From Nitrososphaera sp. (GTDB taxonomy: Archaea > Thermoproteota > Nitrososphaeria > Nitrososphaerales > Nitrososphaeraceae), in assembly GCA_039938515.1 (NCBI GenBank), contig JBDUUL010000020.1:1-64000 (forward strand): a DNA stretch of 64,000 nucleotides. The letters are read 5' to 3'. This document shows, piece by piece, positions 52,277 to 61,037 of the stretch. Position 1 is the first letter of the stretch; each line of letters starts with the position of its first letter. A model generated the notes under the pieces. It was not told the origin of the DNA and did not search any database. It saw only the letters and a program-made list of their open reading frames with translations. The translations under genes and the position numbers were made by a program.

Positions 52277-52335
52277 CAGGCAAGGCTTTACCGAGCGCGG
52301 ACTCACCCTTGTCATAGAGTAAAAAGGGGCAAAAG

Positions 52336-52352
52336 TTTATTACATTATAAAG
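52336..52352 (+). promoter_or_regulatory. TATA region of the IscA-like gene
   Basis: GTTTATTACATTATAAAG lies 17-33 bases before the ATG at 52369. Confidence 0.45.
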
Positions 52353-52368
52353 CCAAAAAGCTCGCAGC

Positions 52369-52716
52369 ATGGAAAGCATTCAACAGCAACCGGTTACAAT
52401 AACCCCCAAGGCGGCCGAAAAAGTCGCTGAATTTATGAAGCAAGAAGGCAACTCGAACCTTTTCCTGAGAGTATATGTTTCGGGTGGTGGTTGCGCGGGC
52501 CTGTCCTATGGCATGGGCTTTGAAGAAAAAGTCGACGATGACGACAAGGTCATCGAGCAGGGCGGAGTCAAGATAATCCTCGACAGCTACAGCGAGCGAT
52601 ACCTCAAGGGCGCCAACATTGACTACATTGAGAGCCTGATGGGGTCGGGATTTAAGATAAACAATCCCAACGTGACCAAGAGCTGCTCTTGTGGCCACTC
52701 GTTCAGCACAGAATAA
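52369..52716 (+). CDS. A-type iron-sulfur cluster carrier (IscA/HesB/ErpA family)
   Basis: A 115-residue scaffold or carrier for Fe-S clusters. It has ITPKAAEKVAEFMKQEG, LRVYVSGGGCAGLSYGMGF (first Cys) and the C-terminal pair SCSCGHSF (Cys-x-Cys), the three conserved cysteines of the family. Single gene, probably leaderless. Confidence 0.94.
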   Translation: MESIQQQPVTITPKAAEKVAEFMKQEGNSNLFLRVYVSGGGCAGLSYGMGFEEKVDDDDKVIEQGGVKIILDSYSERYLKGANIDYIESLMGSGFKINNPNVTKSCSCGHSFSTE

Positions 52717-52859
52717 GCGTCCCTTTCTTCTCTTTTTGAATTCCGCAGCTCTTTTTATCTTGTTTTACGGGCTATAAGCGGCAGCAGATGCGCTGCAAGA
52801 TAGGCTCTAAAGCCGTCTGTGCAAATAGATAGATTTTTTCATGATCAGAAAAAGGCGCG

Positions 52860-54125
52860 CTAGGGCCACAGGCCACGCGCCTGAATAGCCTCGACGACGC
52901 GGTTTATCGCCAAAAGCGTGCTGGCCTTTCGCATATTGACCTTGTACTTGTCATGCGTCTCATAAACATCGAGGAATGCTTTAGTGATGTTCTTGTCGAG
53001 CCTCTCATTTACCTCTGCCTCCGTCCAGTATTCCCTGCGAAGGTTTTGTAGCCACTCAAAGTAGGACACTGTCACTCCTCCTCCGTTTGCGAGAATGTCC
53101 GGGATTACAAGGATCTTGTTGTTGAAGAGAATATCGTCTGCTTCAGGAGTTGTCGGACCGTTTGCAGCTTCGGCAACTATCTTGGCCTTGACCTTCGGCG
53201 CGTTCTTTGCGGTAATCTGGTTTTCAAGCGCCGCTGGAATGAGTATGGTACAGTCTGTCTCTAGCAGTTCCTCGTTTGAAATTGCCTTTGAGCCGCCAAA
53301 GCCCTCGACGCTGCCCGTCTTTTGCTTGTGCTGCCGCAGGCTGGCAATTGAAATGCCAGACTTGTTTACGATCCCGCCTTTGGAATCTGAAGCCGCAACT
53401 ACCTTTGCACCAAGGGCTTCAACGAGCTGCGACGCAAACTGGCCTGCGTTTCCAAAGCCCTGGACAGCCACGGTTGCATTCTTCATGTCGACCTTGAGCT
53501 TCTTGGCCGCCTCGCGCACGGTGATTGAAAGTCCGCGGCCGGTAGCCTCGTTTCTTCCAAGCGAACCGCCTATCGAGAGGGGCTTGCCGGTGATAATTTC
53601 GGGCTGCATGTAATTGCCCTTTAGCGCCGAATAAGTGTCCATAATCCAGGCCATCTCCTTGCCTCCCGTGTAAACATCGGGCGCTGGAATGTCGGTAAGG
53701 GGTCCGATAATGTCCGCAATGGCGTATGCGTATCTGCGGGTCATGCGTTCCAATTCTCCGTCGGACATTTCCTTGGGATTGCATATTATGCCGCCCTTTC
53801 CTCCGCCGTAAGGAATGTCTGCGACGGCGCACTTCCATGTCATCCACATTGAAAGAGCTTTTACCTCGTCGATGGACACCTGGGGATGGTATCTGATTCC
53901 TCCCTTGTAAGGCCCCCTCGCATCATTGTGCTGTGATCTATAGCCGGTAAACACGCGGATTTCCCCGTTGTCCATCTTGACAGGGAGAGAAACGGTAAGA
54001 ACGCGCTTTGGATTTGCAAGGACCTGGTGGAGTCCTTTGTCGAGCTTGATGAGTTTTGCAGCCTCGTCAAGCTGTTTCAGTGCAACCTCAAACGGGTTTA
54101 TGGCCACGCTCCGGGACGCTGACAT
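52860..54125 (-). CDS. gdhA: Glutamate dehydrogenase
   Basis: A 421-residue hexameric-type enzyme joining ammonia to 2-oxoglutarate, central for nitrogen assimilation in an ammonia oxidiser. Signatures include YRSQHNDARGPYKGGIRYHP, WKCAVADIPYGGGKGGI (catalytic Lys), DIPAPDVYTG and the nucleotide fold VAVQGFGNAGQFASQL. The frame is open to a TTG at 54140, but ATG 54125 lies about 28 bases after CTTAAATA (minus strand), so it is the better start. Confidence 0.95.
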   Translation of the reverse strand: MSASRSVAINPFEVALKQLDEAAKLIKLDKGLHQVLANPKRVLTVSLPVKMDNGEIRVFTGYRSQHNDARGPYKGGIRYHPQVSIDEVKALSMWMTWKCAVADIPYGGGKGGIICNPKEMSDGELERMTRRYAYAIADIIGPLTDIPAPDVYTGGKEMAWIMDTYSALKGNYMQPEIITGKPLSIGGSLGRNEATGRGLSITVREAAKKLKVDMKNATVAVQGFGNAGQFASQLVEALGAKVVAASDSKGGIVNKSGISIASLRQHKQKTGSVEGFGGSKAISNEELLETDCTILIPAALENQITAKNAPKVKAKIVAEAANGPTTPEADDILFNNKILVIPDILANGGGVTVSYFEWLQNLRREYWTEAEVNERLDKNITKAFLDVYETHDKYKVNMRKASTLLAINRVVEAIQARGLWP

Positions 54126-54177
54126 AAAAGATTTGAACAAAACGAGTGTATTTAAGTGTTGTAAATTGTTCTAGAAT

Positions 54178-54540
54178 TTAAGAGCTCATTTTTTGCGAGA
54201 TCTGCGTCCTGAGTTCGTCGTCGGTTTTTCCTTTTGAGTCAATCCCAAGGCTCTGGGCGATCTGCTCTAGCTTTTCCCTTTCTGTTGTGACAGGACCCGT
54301 AATGCGCGGCACGACGCCGCTGGTTTGCGCGGGTGGCGATCCATAGGAAGAAAAGCCCTGCCCCAGTTCCCTTTTTACCATATTTCTGGCCTTCTCGTAC
54401 TCGCCAGCTGCCCTACCCAAAGTCCGGGACATCTGAGGCAGCCTTTTTGTCCCAAACATCAGGACAAGTACCAACAGGATAAGGATAATCCATTCCGAGC
54501 CTGCGATTTCTCGCACAAGCGCCGCCAGGACCAAATCCAA
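54178..54540 (-). CDS. tatA: Twin-arginine translocase subunit TatA-like
   Basis: A 120-residue protein with one N-terminal helix (WIILILLVLVLMFG, residues about 18-31), the hinge FGTKRLPQMSRTLGRAAGEYEKAR that forms the amphipathic helix, and a long polar tail. The Phe-Gly-Thr-Lys-Arg-Leu-Pro motif is diagnostic. It would help export folded redox proteins, for example copper proteins; tatC is not in this window. Confidence 0.88.
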   Translation of the reverse strand: MDLVLAALVREIAGSEWIILILLVLVLMFGTKRLPQMSRTLGRAAGEYEKARNMVKRELGQGFSSYGSPPAQTSGVVPRITGPVTTEREKLEQIAQSLGIDSKGKTDDELRTQISQKMSS

Positions 54541-54613
54541 GTCAATCAGGGTCTAACAGCAATTAATTACTTGCTGTGTTACATGACTGAAAATATGCCC
54601 GACTTGCGAGATT

Positions 54614-55237
54614 CTAGGCGGAGCCGGGCCTGAGCCGGTCAAAGGCGGCGATAAGTGTAGTCCTGCGCCGCTCTTCTGTGACTGACGCCCTTACGTCTTC
54701 AATCAGCATCCGGGCGACGTCGAGCTTTTTGCGAAGGCCGGCAACGATGTTGTCGTAAACCGCAAACGGATACACTGCATCGTAGAGCTCTTCCATCACA
54801 CCAAAAAGCGACTCGGCATCCTGCTCTCTGCCTGTTCGCATCCGGTCGTAGACGAGCCGCTTGACCTCGCCGACGCAGTCCAGTATCCCCGTCAGGTATG
54901 ACGGACCGGAGATCCCGAGGCTTTCGGCTGACGGAATCGGCTTGTTGTTCATGATGGCAAGAAGGCAGTACGCTTCGGCAAGCTCCTGCTCGGCCACCGC
55001 GACGTACTTGTAAAGGTCGCTCTGGGCAGAAGGGCGCAGCTGGTCGACTGTCGAGCGAGCATTTTCCATCTGCAGGACGGCTTCGTCAAACTTGCCCTTG
55101 TGCATAAATATTATCGATTTGCTGGCCATTGCGATGGCGTCGCGGGAACCTCGTATCAGTAGCTCCCTGCGGCGCTGCACGTCTTTAAGCTGGCCGTCAA
55201 TTAGCTGAAGAGAATTGCCTGCCGATGAATCAATCAC
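54614..55237 (-). CDS. Translin-family RNA-binding protein
   Basis: A 207-residue all-helical protein of the archaeal translin group. Matching segments are RRRELLIRGSRDAIAMASKSIIFMHKG, EQELAEAYCLLAIMNNKPIP, LGISGPSYLTGILDCVGEVKR and the C-terminal VYDNIVAGLRKKLDVARMLIEDVRASVTEE. Translins bind single-stranded RNA/DNA and with a catalytic partner process tRNA. Start is GTG at 55237. Confidence 0.88.
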   Translation of the reverse strand: MIDSSAGNSLQLIDGQLKDVQRRRELLIRGSRDAIAMASKSIIFMHKGKFDEAVLQMENARSTVDQLRPSAQSDLYKYVAVAEQELAEAYCLLAIMNNKPIPSAESLGISGPSYLTGILDCVGEVKRLVYDRMRTGREQDAESLFGVMEELYDAVYPFAVYDNIVAGLRKKLDVARMLIEDVRASVTEERRRTTLIAAFDRLRPGSA

Positions 55238-55310
55238 GATGGGATTTCGATCCTATTTTATTCAATAAAAACATTGCAGAGGCTGCAAAACTTTAATTCT
55301 TCAAGCCGCG

Positions 55311-55862
55311 GTGCGGTACGTCGTGGGCAACATCCGGCGAAGCAGAGGCTACAACTTTGAACATGCCCTTGTCGAGCGGTTCAACCGCTCCGAAGGCTGG
55401 CACGCAAGAAGGCTAGGGGGCTCGAGCACTGGTCTTCCAGACATTGTTGCCCTGAACAACGAGCGTTCCATTCTTCTTGCCATTGAGGCCAAGTCCGGCA
55501 CAGGTGACATCCTGTATGTCCCACCCGACCAGATAGCCAGGTGCGTTCTTGTCCGGGACATGTTTTCGGTGTACAAGGAACGCAAGATTGTCTTTGCGTT
55601 CAAGTTCCTGAGCAAGAAAAGGTTCAGGAGAAAAAACAAGACGGTTTACGAGCAGCGAAAGCTCGTCGAATACTTCAAGGTCGCGGATTCCGTCGACGCG
55701 CATGGCGACCTAACGGTCAAGTGCACGTACGAGGGGAGGACTTACAGCCTGAGAGAAAACGCGCAGAGCGTCGAGTTGAATCTGCCGGATTTTGCAATGC
55801 CGTTTTCCGATGAACTGCGCAGTACTGCCCAGGCAAGAATATCCCGACTAGCAAGCCACTAG
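55311..55862 (+). CDS. hjc: Archaeal Holliday junction resolvase Hjc
   Basis: A 183-residue nuclease that cuts four-way DNA junctions. Conserved residues are Glu in SRGYNFEHALVERF, the Asp in TGLPDIVALN and Glu-x-Lys in LAIEAKSGTG, with the basic YVPPDQIARC segment. The family is about 130-145 residues; the extra C-terminal part (KKRFRRKNKTVYEQRKL... and an approximately 45-residue tail) is basic and specific to this lineage. Start GTG 55311; AT-rich ctttaattct lies about 20 bases upstream. Confidence 0.9.
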   Translation: MRYVVGNIRRSRGYNFEHALVERFNRSEGWHARRLGGSSTGLPDIVALNNERSILLAIEAKSGTGDILYVPPDQIARCVLVRDMFSVYKERKIVFAFKFLSKKRFRRKNKTVYEQRKLVEYFKVADSVDAHGDLTVKCTYEGRTYSLRENAQSVELNLPDFAMPFSDELRSTAQARISRLASH

Positions 55863-55959
55863 GCTGAGCTAACCCAAATTGGAATGCGCTTTCAGGCTCG
55901 GCAAGTGGGTGCCCATTTTGGTTATTGGCAACGGGCTGAAACTCGCATTGAATTTGTGA

Positions 55960-55973
55960 ATATTATATAAGAT
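55960..55973 (+). promoter_or_regulatory. Strong TATA element before the subtilase gene
   Basis: ATATTATATAAGA; with transcription starting about 25 bases on, the subtilase message would have an unusually long leader of roughly 90 bases. Confidence 0.45.
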
Positions 55974-56088
55974 TTATCTGTCCATTGGGCCCCAGATTAT
56001 ATTTACTATAGACATCTCGGCCAAATGCCTGAGAAAAATGTTCTAGATGTTTCTTATGCTGGCAGAGTAACGACAATGTTAGAGAATT

Positions 56089-57420
56089 TTGCACTACACA
56101 ATTCTTCTGACATTGACGTTGCTTATTGCACCGCTGACAACGGCATTTTCGCCCACAAATGTCATGGTTTCCTTCCATGATGGCAGGGTCTCGAGTTATT
56201 CTATCACCGATCTTGGCGGCAGGATAGACCACGTCTACCAAAAAGTAGGAATCATCGATGCAACCCTCCCGCAGATCTCGGTCGCGCTTCTGAGAGTTCT
56301 TCCGGGCATAGACTTTGTCGAACCAAACTCACAGGTAGTCGTTGCTCCTGCGTCCGTGCAAGATGGGGGCACAGACAATTTCACCGGTTCGTCGCATACA
56401 GCGAGCAACGAATACTCGCATTCATGGGGTCTGTCTGCGATCGGAGTGAAGGCAGTCCATGATGCGGGCTTTATGGGCAAGGGCGTCAAAGTTGCGGAAC
56501 TTGACACAGGGATTGACTACAAACACCCAGACCTTGCGGCCAACTACATGGGGGGAATCAATCTTGTAAATGGCAACAATGACCCAATGGACGACAACGG
56601 TCACGGGACGCATGTAGCCGGCATAATTGCGGCCGCCAGAAATAACTTTGGAACAATTGGAGTGGCGCCGCAGGCAAGCCTCTACGCGGTCAAGGTGTCT
56701 GACTCGCAGGGAAAGGGGACATTTGACTTGCTGGTTCAGGGAATCAACTGGGCTATTGAAAACCACATGAATGTCATTACCATGAGCATCACCGGTTCGG
56801 ACGGGAGCGAGGCGCTCAAGCAGGCGGTAACCGTTGCCCATGACAAATACGGCATTGTCCTTGTCGCAGCAGTGGGCAATGGCTCCTCCGGGGGAGTACT
56901 GTATCCTGCCGAATACGACGCCGTGATCGGGGTGGGTTCTGTGACAAGAGACGGGTCTAGGTCGTCGTTCTCACTGACAGGAAACAAGGTTGAACTGGTG
57001 GCTCCGGGGTCAGGAATCAACTCTACATGGTTCGACGGGAAGTACAAGGTACTAAGCGGCACGTCAATGGCAACCCCTTTTGTCACGGGGACCGTGGCTC
57101 TCATCCTTGGAAGCGATGAAAGGCTCTGGAAGTCGAGCGGACTGACGGACGGCGACGGCAAATGGACGCCGGAGGAAGTCCGTAACGTTCTCGACCACAT
57201 GACAAAGCACCTGGGTTCCCCGGGCCGAAATGATCAGTATGGTTACGGCGAACTCAGCCTGAACTTTCCGACGGTCGTGAAAAGTGTCAAGTCAAGCAGC
57301 GACGCGGGCAGTACTAATGTGGCTTCCATCCCCGCGCTCAGCATGCTGCCGCGAGCCGGCGCAGGTTCTCTTTTTGGAAGCTTTTCGCTGGTTTCAGCGG
57401 GATTCCAGTTCTACAACTAG
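56089..57420 (+). CDS. Secreted subtilisin-like serine protease (S8)
   Basis: A 443-residue exported protease. A signal peptide (MHYTILLTLTLLIAPLTTAF) starts at TTG 56089; an inhibitor-I9-like propeptide follows (about residues 24-80, ending VEPNSQVVVA). The catalytic triad is Asp138 in AELDTGIDYKHPD, His near 172 in NGHGTHVAGI and Ser near 326 in LSGTSMATPFVTG, with oxyanion Asn in AAVGNGSS. The C-terminus after residue about 400 is a Ser/Ala-rich tail. It digests external proteins or peptides. Confidence 0.92.
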   Translation: MHYTILLTLTLLIAPLTTAFSPTNVMVSFHDGRVSSYSITDLGGRIDHVYQKVGIIDATLPQISVALLRVLPGIDFVEPNSQVVVAPASVQDGGTDNFTGSSHTASNEYSHSWGLSAIGVKAVHDAGFMGKGVKVAELDTGIDYKHPDLAANYMGGINLVNGNNDPMDDNGHGTHVAGIIAAARNNFGTIGVAPQASLYAVKVSDSQGKGTFDLLVQGINWAIENHMNVITMSITGSDGSEALKQAVTVAHDKYGIVLVAAVGNGSSGGVLYPAEYDAVIGVGSVTRDGSRSSFSLTGNKVELVAPGSGINSTWFDGKYKVLSGTSMATPFVTGTVALILGSDERLWKSSGLTDGDGKWTPEEVRNVLDHMTKHLGSPGRNDQYGYGELSLNFPTVVKSVKSSSDAGSTNVASIPALSMLPRAGAGSLFGSFSLVSAGFQFYN

Positions 57421-57633
57421 ACCTAGGCGCGGATTCCGCGACCCCTGATTTTTCAGAAGCTTTGCGGAAGTTGCAAAAATCCGCTATATTTTCAATTCTA
57501 TATAAATGTCCGCACAATCCTTATTTTCCAGCTATACCGCGGTTCTCGTAGTCATATTGCAGCGTTTCGGGTTTTTTCATGGTAATTCTTGGAGTGGTAG
57601 CCGCTTTTTGTCGTTTTTCTGGCATCAGAACTA

Positions 57634-57641
57634 CTTATATG
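57634..57641 (+). promoter_or_regulatory. TATA box of the tfb gene
   Basis: CTTATATG lies 41-48 bases before the ATG at 57682. It puts the transcript start at about 57660, after the TTG at 57643, so ATG 57682 is the better start. Confidence 0.5.
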
Positions 57642-57681
57642 CTTGATCCGTGATAATAATTCTGCAACTATCCTAGAAAAC

Positions 57682-58587
57682 ATGCAAACCTCGATTATAT
57701 GCAATGGATGTAAGGACGGACGGGTCATTACTGATTCGGAATCAGGCGAAATAATTTGCGGCAACTGCGGTCTTGTGCTGACTGATCGTGTGCAGGAGAC
57801 GCGTGCAGAATGGCGCGCATTTAATACCGAAGAAGTGACTGACAGGAGCAGAACGGGTATTCCAAGCTCGCTTGCCAGGCACGACATGGGCCTATCGACC
57901 ATTATTGGCAAGGCGGACAAGGATGCAAGCGGACGCAGGCTTGAAGGACAGATGAAGTCCACATTTGACCGCCTGCGGTCTTGGGACTTTAGGACCCAGG
58001 CGCACTCGCCGACAGACAGAAACCTCCGGCAGGCATTCAGCGAGCTGGACAGGCTCAAGGACAAACTGTCCCTCTCCGACGCCGTGGTTGAAAAAACTGC
58101 CTACATTTACAGAAAGGCGCAGGAGCGGGGGCTTGTCAGAGGAAGGACCATTTCCGCAACTGTAGGCGCTGCAGTGTACATCGCCTGCAGAGAAGCAGGA
58201 ACCTCACGCACACTCAAGGACATCGCTCAGATAGGCAACATCAAGAGAAAGGACCTTGCGAGAATTTACAGGCTCGTGGTCATAGAGCTCGACCTAAAGA
58301 TTCCCTTGATAGATCCAATGAAGTGCATAGGCAGGGTTGCGAGCAAGGCAAACCTGAGCGAGAAGACGAGAAGAGTCGCACTCAATGTAATGACGCGGGT
58401 TGTACAGAGCGGCATATCCGCGGGCAAAGATCCAATGGGTCTTGCAGCGTCGGTCCTCTACCTCGCGTGTCTCTCGACAGGAGAGAGCAGGACGCAGACT
58501 GACATTGCAGAGGCGGCAGGCGTAACCGAAGTGACCGTCCGCAACAGATACAAGAATCTAAGAAGCCAGCTCACTGGCTTGAACTAG
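57682..58587 (+). CDS. tfb: Transcription initiation factor TFB
   Basis: A 301-residue TFIIB homologue that recruits RNA polymerase to TBP-bound promoters. The N-terminal zinc ribbon is CNGC...CGNC (Cys-x2-Cys, Cys-x2-Cys), followed by the B-reader/linker (RAEWRAFNTEEVTDRSRTG) and two cyclin repeats, the first around LDRLKDKLSLSDAVVEKTAYIYRKA and the second around VGSKANLSEKTRRVALNVMTRVV; a helix-turn-helix (DIAEAAGVTEVTVRNRY) closes repeat 2. Thaumarchaeota carry several tfb copies. Confidence 0.95.
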   Translation: MQTSIICNGCKDGRVITDSESGEIICGNCGLVLTDRVQETRAEWRAFNTEEVTDRSRTGIPSSLARHDMGLSTIIGKADKDASGRRLEGQMKSTFDRLRSWDFRTQAHSPTDRNLRQAFSELDRLKDKLSLSDAVVEKTAYIYRKAQERGLVRGRTISATVGAAVYIACREAGTSRTLKDIAQIGNIKRKDLARIYRLVVIELDLKIPLIDPMKCIGRVASKANLSEKTRRVALNVMTRVVQSGISAGKDPMGLAASVLYLACLSTGESRTQTDIAEAAGVTEVTVRNRYKNLRSQLTGLN

Positions 58588-58655
58588 ATCTTTTCCCCTT
58601 TTTCTGATTCCAAAGAAAAGTAGATAAGAATTCAGCCTTGATAGTCCTGCTGGCG

Positions 58656-60122
58656 ATGAAAAGGCCGGGGGATGCAAAGAAAACAGCGCTTCAGCTGTCG
58701 CTATTCGCGATTGCCACAGTTTTTGCATTCGAGTTTATCGCAGGCGCCGCCACCAACAGCCTTGCGCTTTTTACCGACGGCACTCACGCGCTGCTTGATG
58801 CGGTCGTTACTGCAGTCCTGATAATTGCAGTAAGGCTCGCGTCGAAGCCCCGCGACAAGGACCACACCTATGGCCACGGCAGAATAGAGACCATAGGCGG
58901 GTTTGTAGGCGGAATCGCCCTCTTTGTTGTTTCAATCCTTTTCATCTTCGAGGCGGTAACGAGAATTGCAGGGTATTACTCTGGCGCGGCGATGTCCCAG
59001 GTGACGCAGCCCGGCCTCGTTGCCTATGCGGCAATCGCGTACACGCTGTCGGTTGACGGGTTTAGAGTCACGGTACTGCGGAGAGCGCTCGTGCGAGAGC
59101 AAGCAGCTGACAGCGGAAGTTCAGTTGCCCTTTCAAGCACCACGCTCAAGACCGACATGTATCATGCTCTGACGGACATGGTGTCAACGGGCGTGGCCCT
59201 CGTCGGATTGCTGCTAGTCGCGCGGGGCTTTGCGGCGGGCGACTCGCTTGCAGCGATAGTCCTTGGCGGCTTTCTTGCTTTCTTGAGCAGCAAATTTGCA
59301 TACCAGAACGTGCTGGAGCTGTCGGACTCTATCCCCCCATCTCTTGTGGCAAAAGCAACAGAGGCCGCGCAGCAGACGCCCGGCGTTCTTGACTGCAAGG
59401 ATGTCAAGATGCGCAGGGTCGGGAGGGACGTATATGTAGAGCTGACGCTTGGAATGCGGAGCGATCTCAGTTTTGAGGTCGCGCATGAAACATCCGTGCT
59501 GGTGGAGAACAACGTGACAAGAATCCTTGCAGACGTACTTGGGAGCAGGCCCATAACTGTGACTGTTCACTTTGAGCCCGAGGGCGCGGCCACACGGCCA
59601 TCAATTGAGGATCTTGTAGAGCGCGCTGCGCGGCTGGTCGACGGGGTGCGCGGCGTACACAACATCATTGTAAGCGCGGTCAAGGACAGCAACCGAAAGG
59701 AGGCTTCCCTTCACATACAGGTAAACAGGTCCGCAACGCTGGCGCAGGCACACGCGATATCAAATTCCGTCGAGGACTCGATCCGAAACCAGGTGCCCGA
59801 AATCCAGTCCACCACAGTGCATGTAGAACCATTCATGCCGGAACTCCTAGGCATCGAGCCAATATCTGACAAGGAAATGCAGGACTCTATTCGCGAGATC
59901 GTGGTTTCCTCAAGAGGCGTCAGGCGTGCCGGAAGGATTAACACCTACAGGACTGTCCAGGGCTCCATGAAGATTGACGTCGACTGCGTCTTTCAGTCAA
60001 CGTCGGACGGCGCGCCGATAGACACCATTGAGCAGGTGCACCAGTACGTCTCTGATATCGAGGAGCGTATTTTGCAGAGGTTCCCCGGATCCATCGTCAC
60101 AATACATGCCGAGCCGGAATAA
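58656..60122 (+). CDS. Cation diffusion facilitator transporter with three C-terminal domains
   Basis: A 488-residue metal exporter (zinc, manganese, iron or cobalt). Six transmembrane helices span about residues 10-220; the metal site residues are in ALFTDGTHALLDAVV (Asp-x-x-His-x-x-x-Asp) and DHTYGHGRIE, with the matching site TDMYHALTDMVSTG in helix 5. Instead of one cytoplasmic ferredoxin-like domain it has three in tandem (about residues 222-305, 312-390 and 398-486). ATG 58656 is used; the frame also opens at TTG 58638. Confidence 0.9.
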   Translation: MKRPGDAKKTALQLSLFAIATVFAFEFIAGAATNSLALFTDGTHALLDAVVTAVLIIAVRLASKPRDKDHTYGHGRIETIGGFVGGIALFVVSILFIFEAVTRIAGYYSGAAMSQVTQPGLVAYAAIAYTLSVDGFRVTVLRRALVREQAADSGSSVALSSTTLKTDMYHALTDMVSTGVALVGLLLVARGFAAGDSLAAIVLGGFLAFLSSKFAYQNVLELSDSIPPSLVAKATEAAQQTPGVLDCKDVKMRRVGRDVYVELTLGMRSDLSFEVAHETSVLVENNVTRILADVLGSRPITVTVHFEPEGAATRPSIEDLVERAARLVDGVRGVHNIIVSAVKDSNRKEASLHIQVNRSATLAQAHAISNSVEDSIRNQVPEIQSTTVHVEPFMPELLGIEPISDKEMQDSIREIVVSSRGVRRAGRINTYRTVQGSMKIDVDCVFQSTSDGAPIDTIEQVHQYVSDIEERILQRFPGSIVTIHAEPE

Positions 60123-61037
60123 TTGGTAAGGTTTATCCAGCCAGGTCCGAAAGCTAGTATCGCGCAGGAATTGAGCATAGTAACTTCAAAGGCACTTGTC
60201 AAGCGGCTGATACCGCCAAGGTCGGCGTCATCAAGAAAGGGGGACAATGGCACCGTGCTTGTGGCGGGCGGAAGCAGGTATTACCACGGCGCCCCAACTC
60301 TCGCATCAATGGCCGCCCTTCGAACCGGGGCGGACCTAGTTTACACGGCAGTTCCAAGGTCAATAACTACAGAGGTCAGATGCCATTCTCCAGCCCTTAT
60401 CGCTCTCCCGCTGCCGGACGACAAGCTCACGGTCGGCTCCGCAGGCAGGCTGAGCGCGATGCTGCCAAAAAAGTGTGACTCGGCGGCCATCGGGATGGGC
60501 ATGAGCATTGCAAGGCCGGAGGCGATTGTCGCGCTGGTAAGAAAGTTGCGCGAAGCAGAGACTCGGCTCCTCCTTGATGCTTCGGCGCTTGTCCCCGAAG
60601 TCCTCGAAGAGGTGAAGGGTACGGGATGCGTCGTGACCCCCCATGCGGGCGAGTTCAAGAGGCTTTTTGGAGTGTCTCCCGGCGACGGCGAGGACCAGAG
60701 GATCAAGACCGCAAGCGAAATGGCAAGAAAGCATGACGTGACCATCCTGCTTAAGGGCCCTTCGGACGTCATTTGCGACCAGTCACGCGTCGGATTAAAC
60801 AGGATCCACAACAGCGCAATGACAGTTGGGGGAACTGGCGATGTTCTGTCAGGAGTTGTCGCAGGCCTGCTGGCGAAAAAAATGTCGCCCTTTGACGCTG
60901 CTCTTGCGGGCGCCTACGTAAACGGCGCTGCAGGTAACCTCGCATTTGCAAAAGTTGGCCTCCACATGATTGCAACAGACCTTGTGGACTTTATGGCCGA
61001 AGCGTTCAAGCCCTTTGACGTTATCAAGAGCCAGTGA
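60123..61037 (+). CDS. nnrD: ADP/ATP-dependent NAD(P)H-hydrate dehydratase
   Basis: A 304-residue ribokinase-like enzyme repairing hydrated NADH/NADPH. Signatures are GDNGTVLVAGGSRYYHGAPTLASMAALRTGADLVYTAV, the Asp in LLLDASAL, VTPHAGEFKRLFG, LLKGPSDVI and the nucleotide/catalytic motif VGGTGDVLSGVVAGLL. The partner epimerase domain (NnrE) is not fused. Start is TTG 60123, directly after the CDF stop, so the genes are probably co-transcribed. Its end overlaps the converging DHH gene by 14 bases. Confidence 0.93.
   Translation: MVRFIQPGPKASIAQELSIVTSKALVKRLIPPRSASSRKGDNGTVLVAGGSRYYHGAPTLASMAALRTGADLVYTAVPRSITTEVRCHSPALIALPLPDDKLTVGSAGRLSAMLPKKCDSAAIGMGMSIARPEAIVALVRKLREAETRLLLDASALVPEVLEEVKGTGCVVTPHAGEFKRLFGVSPGDGEDQRIKTASEMARKHDVTILLKGPSDVICDQSRVGLNRIHNSAMTVGGTGDVLSGVVAGLLAKKMSPFDAALAGAYVNGAAGNLAFAKVGLHMIATDLVDFMAEAFKPFDVIKSQ

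Noticed and set aside
56024-56179. Alternative ATG frame overlapping the subtilase signal peptide
   Set aside because: It is out of phase with the protease; the TTG start at 56089 gives a proper signal peptide and propeptide.
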